Assembly: GCA_964392085.1 (NCBI GenBank)
Contig: CAYMOV010000169.1
Coordinates: 1-5,310 of the forward strand
From: CAYMOV01 sp964392085
Lineage (GTDB): Bacteria > Oederibacteriota > Muellerivitia > Muellerivitales > Muellerivitaceae
Direction of reading: 5' to 3'
DNA: 5,310 nt
Numbering within the stretch: the stretch's first letter is position 1; each line of letters opens with the position of its first letter. The notes under the pieces are model-generated. The model was not told the origin of the DNA, searched no databases, and saw only the letters and a list, made by a program, of their open reading frames with translations. The position numbers and the translations under genes were made by a program. Positions 5,033-5,310 of this stretch are shown piece by piece.

Positions 5033-5310
5033 TTAAAACACCATCAACCAGCCGAAGAGCCGGGTCAAAAGCCCGGGCTTGGCTGATTCCGAGGCGGGTC
5101 CCGTTCCCGAGACCTTGATCCGCGCGTTCGCCACACGGGAGGACGGGACGGTATTGTCGCTGGCGATGTCGTCCGGCCGGATTTCCCCGGTCACCTCGAT
5201 GATCTGCTTGTCCTCGTTCACCTCAACGTAACGAGTCCCCTCCACCATGTAATTCCCGCTGGGGAGGATCTGGGTGATCTTGGCGGTCATCTGCCCGACC
5301 ACCTTGGCGG
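5033..5310 (-). CDS. flgH: FlgH, flagellar L-ring lipoprotein, C-terminal part only
   Basis: Only the last 91 complete codons and the stop lie in the window; the frame continues off the right edge, so the lipobox and N-terminal half are not visible. FlgH is an outer-membrane lipoprotein forming the L ring through which the rod passes. The fragment carries the conserved C-terminal pattern: ITQILPSGNYMVEGTRYVEV, a segment EVTGEIRPDDI, then SDNTVPSSRVANARI. It closes with an amphipathic tail, LLTRLFGWLMVF. The same order is found in E. coli FlgH (LPNGNL..., NTVPSTQVADARI). An in-frame GTG near 5302 is internal, not a start. Its place directly before flgI is the standard flgH-flgI order. Confidence 0.93.
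   Translation of the reverse strand, partial: AKVVGQMTAKITQILPSGNYMVEGTRYVEVNEDKQIIEVTGEIRPDDIASDNTVPSSRVANARIKVSGTGPASESAKPGLLTRLFGWLMVF

Noticed and set aside
4240..5118. Long plus-strand ORF of 292 codons
   Set aside because: It is antisense to flgI and to the end of flgH. The composition is rich in Asp, His, Arg and Gly, with no recognisable motif; it is a shadow of the real frame.

Overview
The window is a stretch of flagellar operon, read entirely on the minus strand. In transcription order (right to left) it holds flgH (3' end only), flgI, flgJ, a yvyF-type zinc-ribbon gene, flgM, flgN and flgK (cut by the left edge before its stop). Every base belongs to one of these seven genes or to a gap of 90 bp or less. 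No RNA genes, mobile elements or CRISPR arrays were seen.

Organism: L-ring (FlgH) and P-ring (FlgI) genes mean a diderm (Gram-negative type) bacterium. Coding sequence is moderately GC-rich: one flgK line counted by hand is about 63% GC. The block yvyF-flgM-flgN-flgK is the order known from Bacillus subtilis and other Firmicutes. Here it sits directly behind the flgH-flgI-flgJ block typical of diderms. This points away from enteric gammaproteobacteria and towards a deltaproteobacterial-type or other deep diderm lineage, but the sequence alone does not settle the phylum.

Right part (3426-5310): flgH, flgI and flgJ are tightly packed, with gaps of 22 and 10 nt, and build the bushings and assemble the rod. 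FlgJ is the short form, with the rod-binding domain and no peptidoglycan hydrolase domain. Middle (2823-3425): two small gaps flank the yvyF-like gene. The gap before yvyF contains a hairpin next to the ribosome binding site. The gap before flgM contains a good candidate sigma-28 (FliA/SigD) promoter. Left part (1-2822): flgM (anti-sigma-28), flgN (export chaperone for hook-junction proteins) and flgK (first hook-filament junction protein) are closely spaced and probably co-transcribed. Together they form the late checkpoint: once the hook is complete, FlgM leaves the cell, sigma-28 is freed, and FlgN delivers FlgK to cap the hook.

The most unusual parts are in FlgK. It has a divergent N-terminal D0 motif and a large AT-richer insert. 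The insert carries two 60-residue modules that align without gaps and resemble the flagellin/hook IN repeat. I see no wholly new system; the window is a recognisable flagellar cluster with some lineage-specific features.
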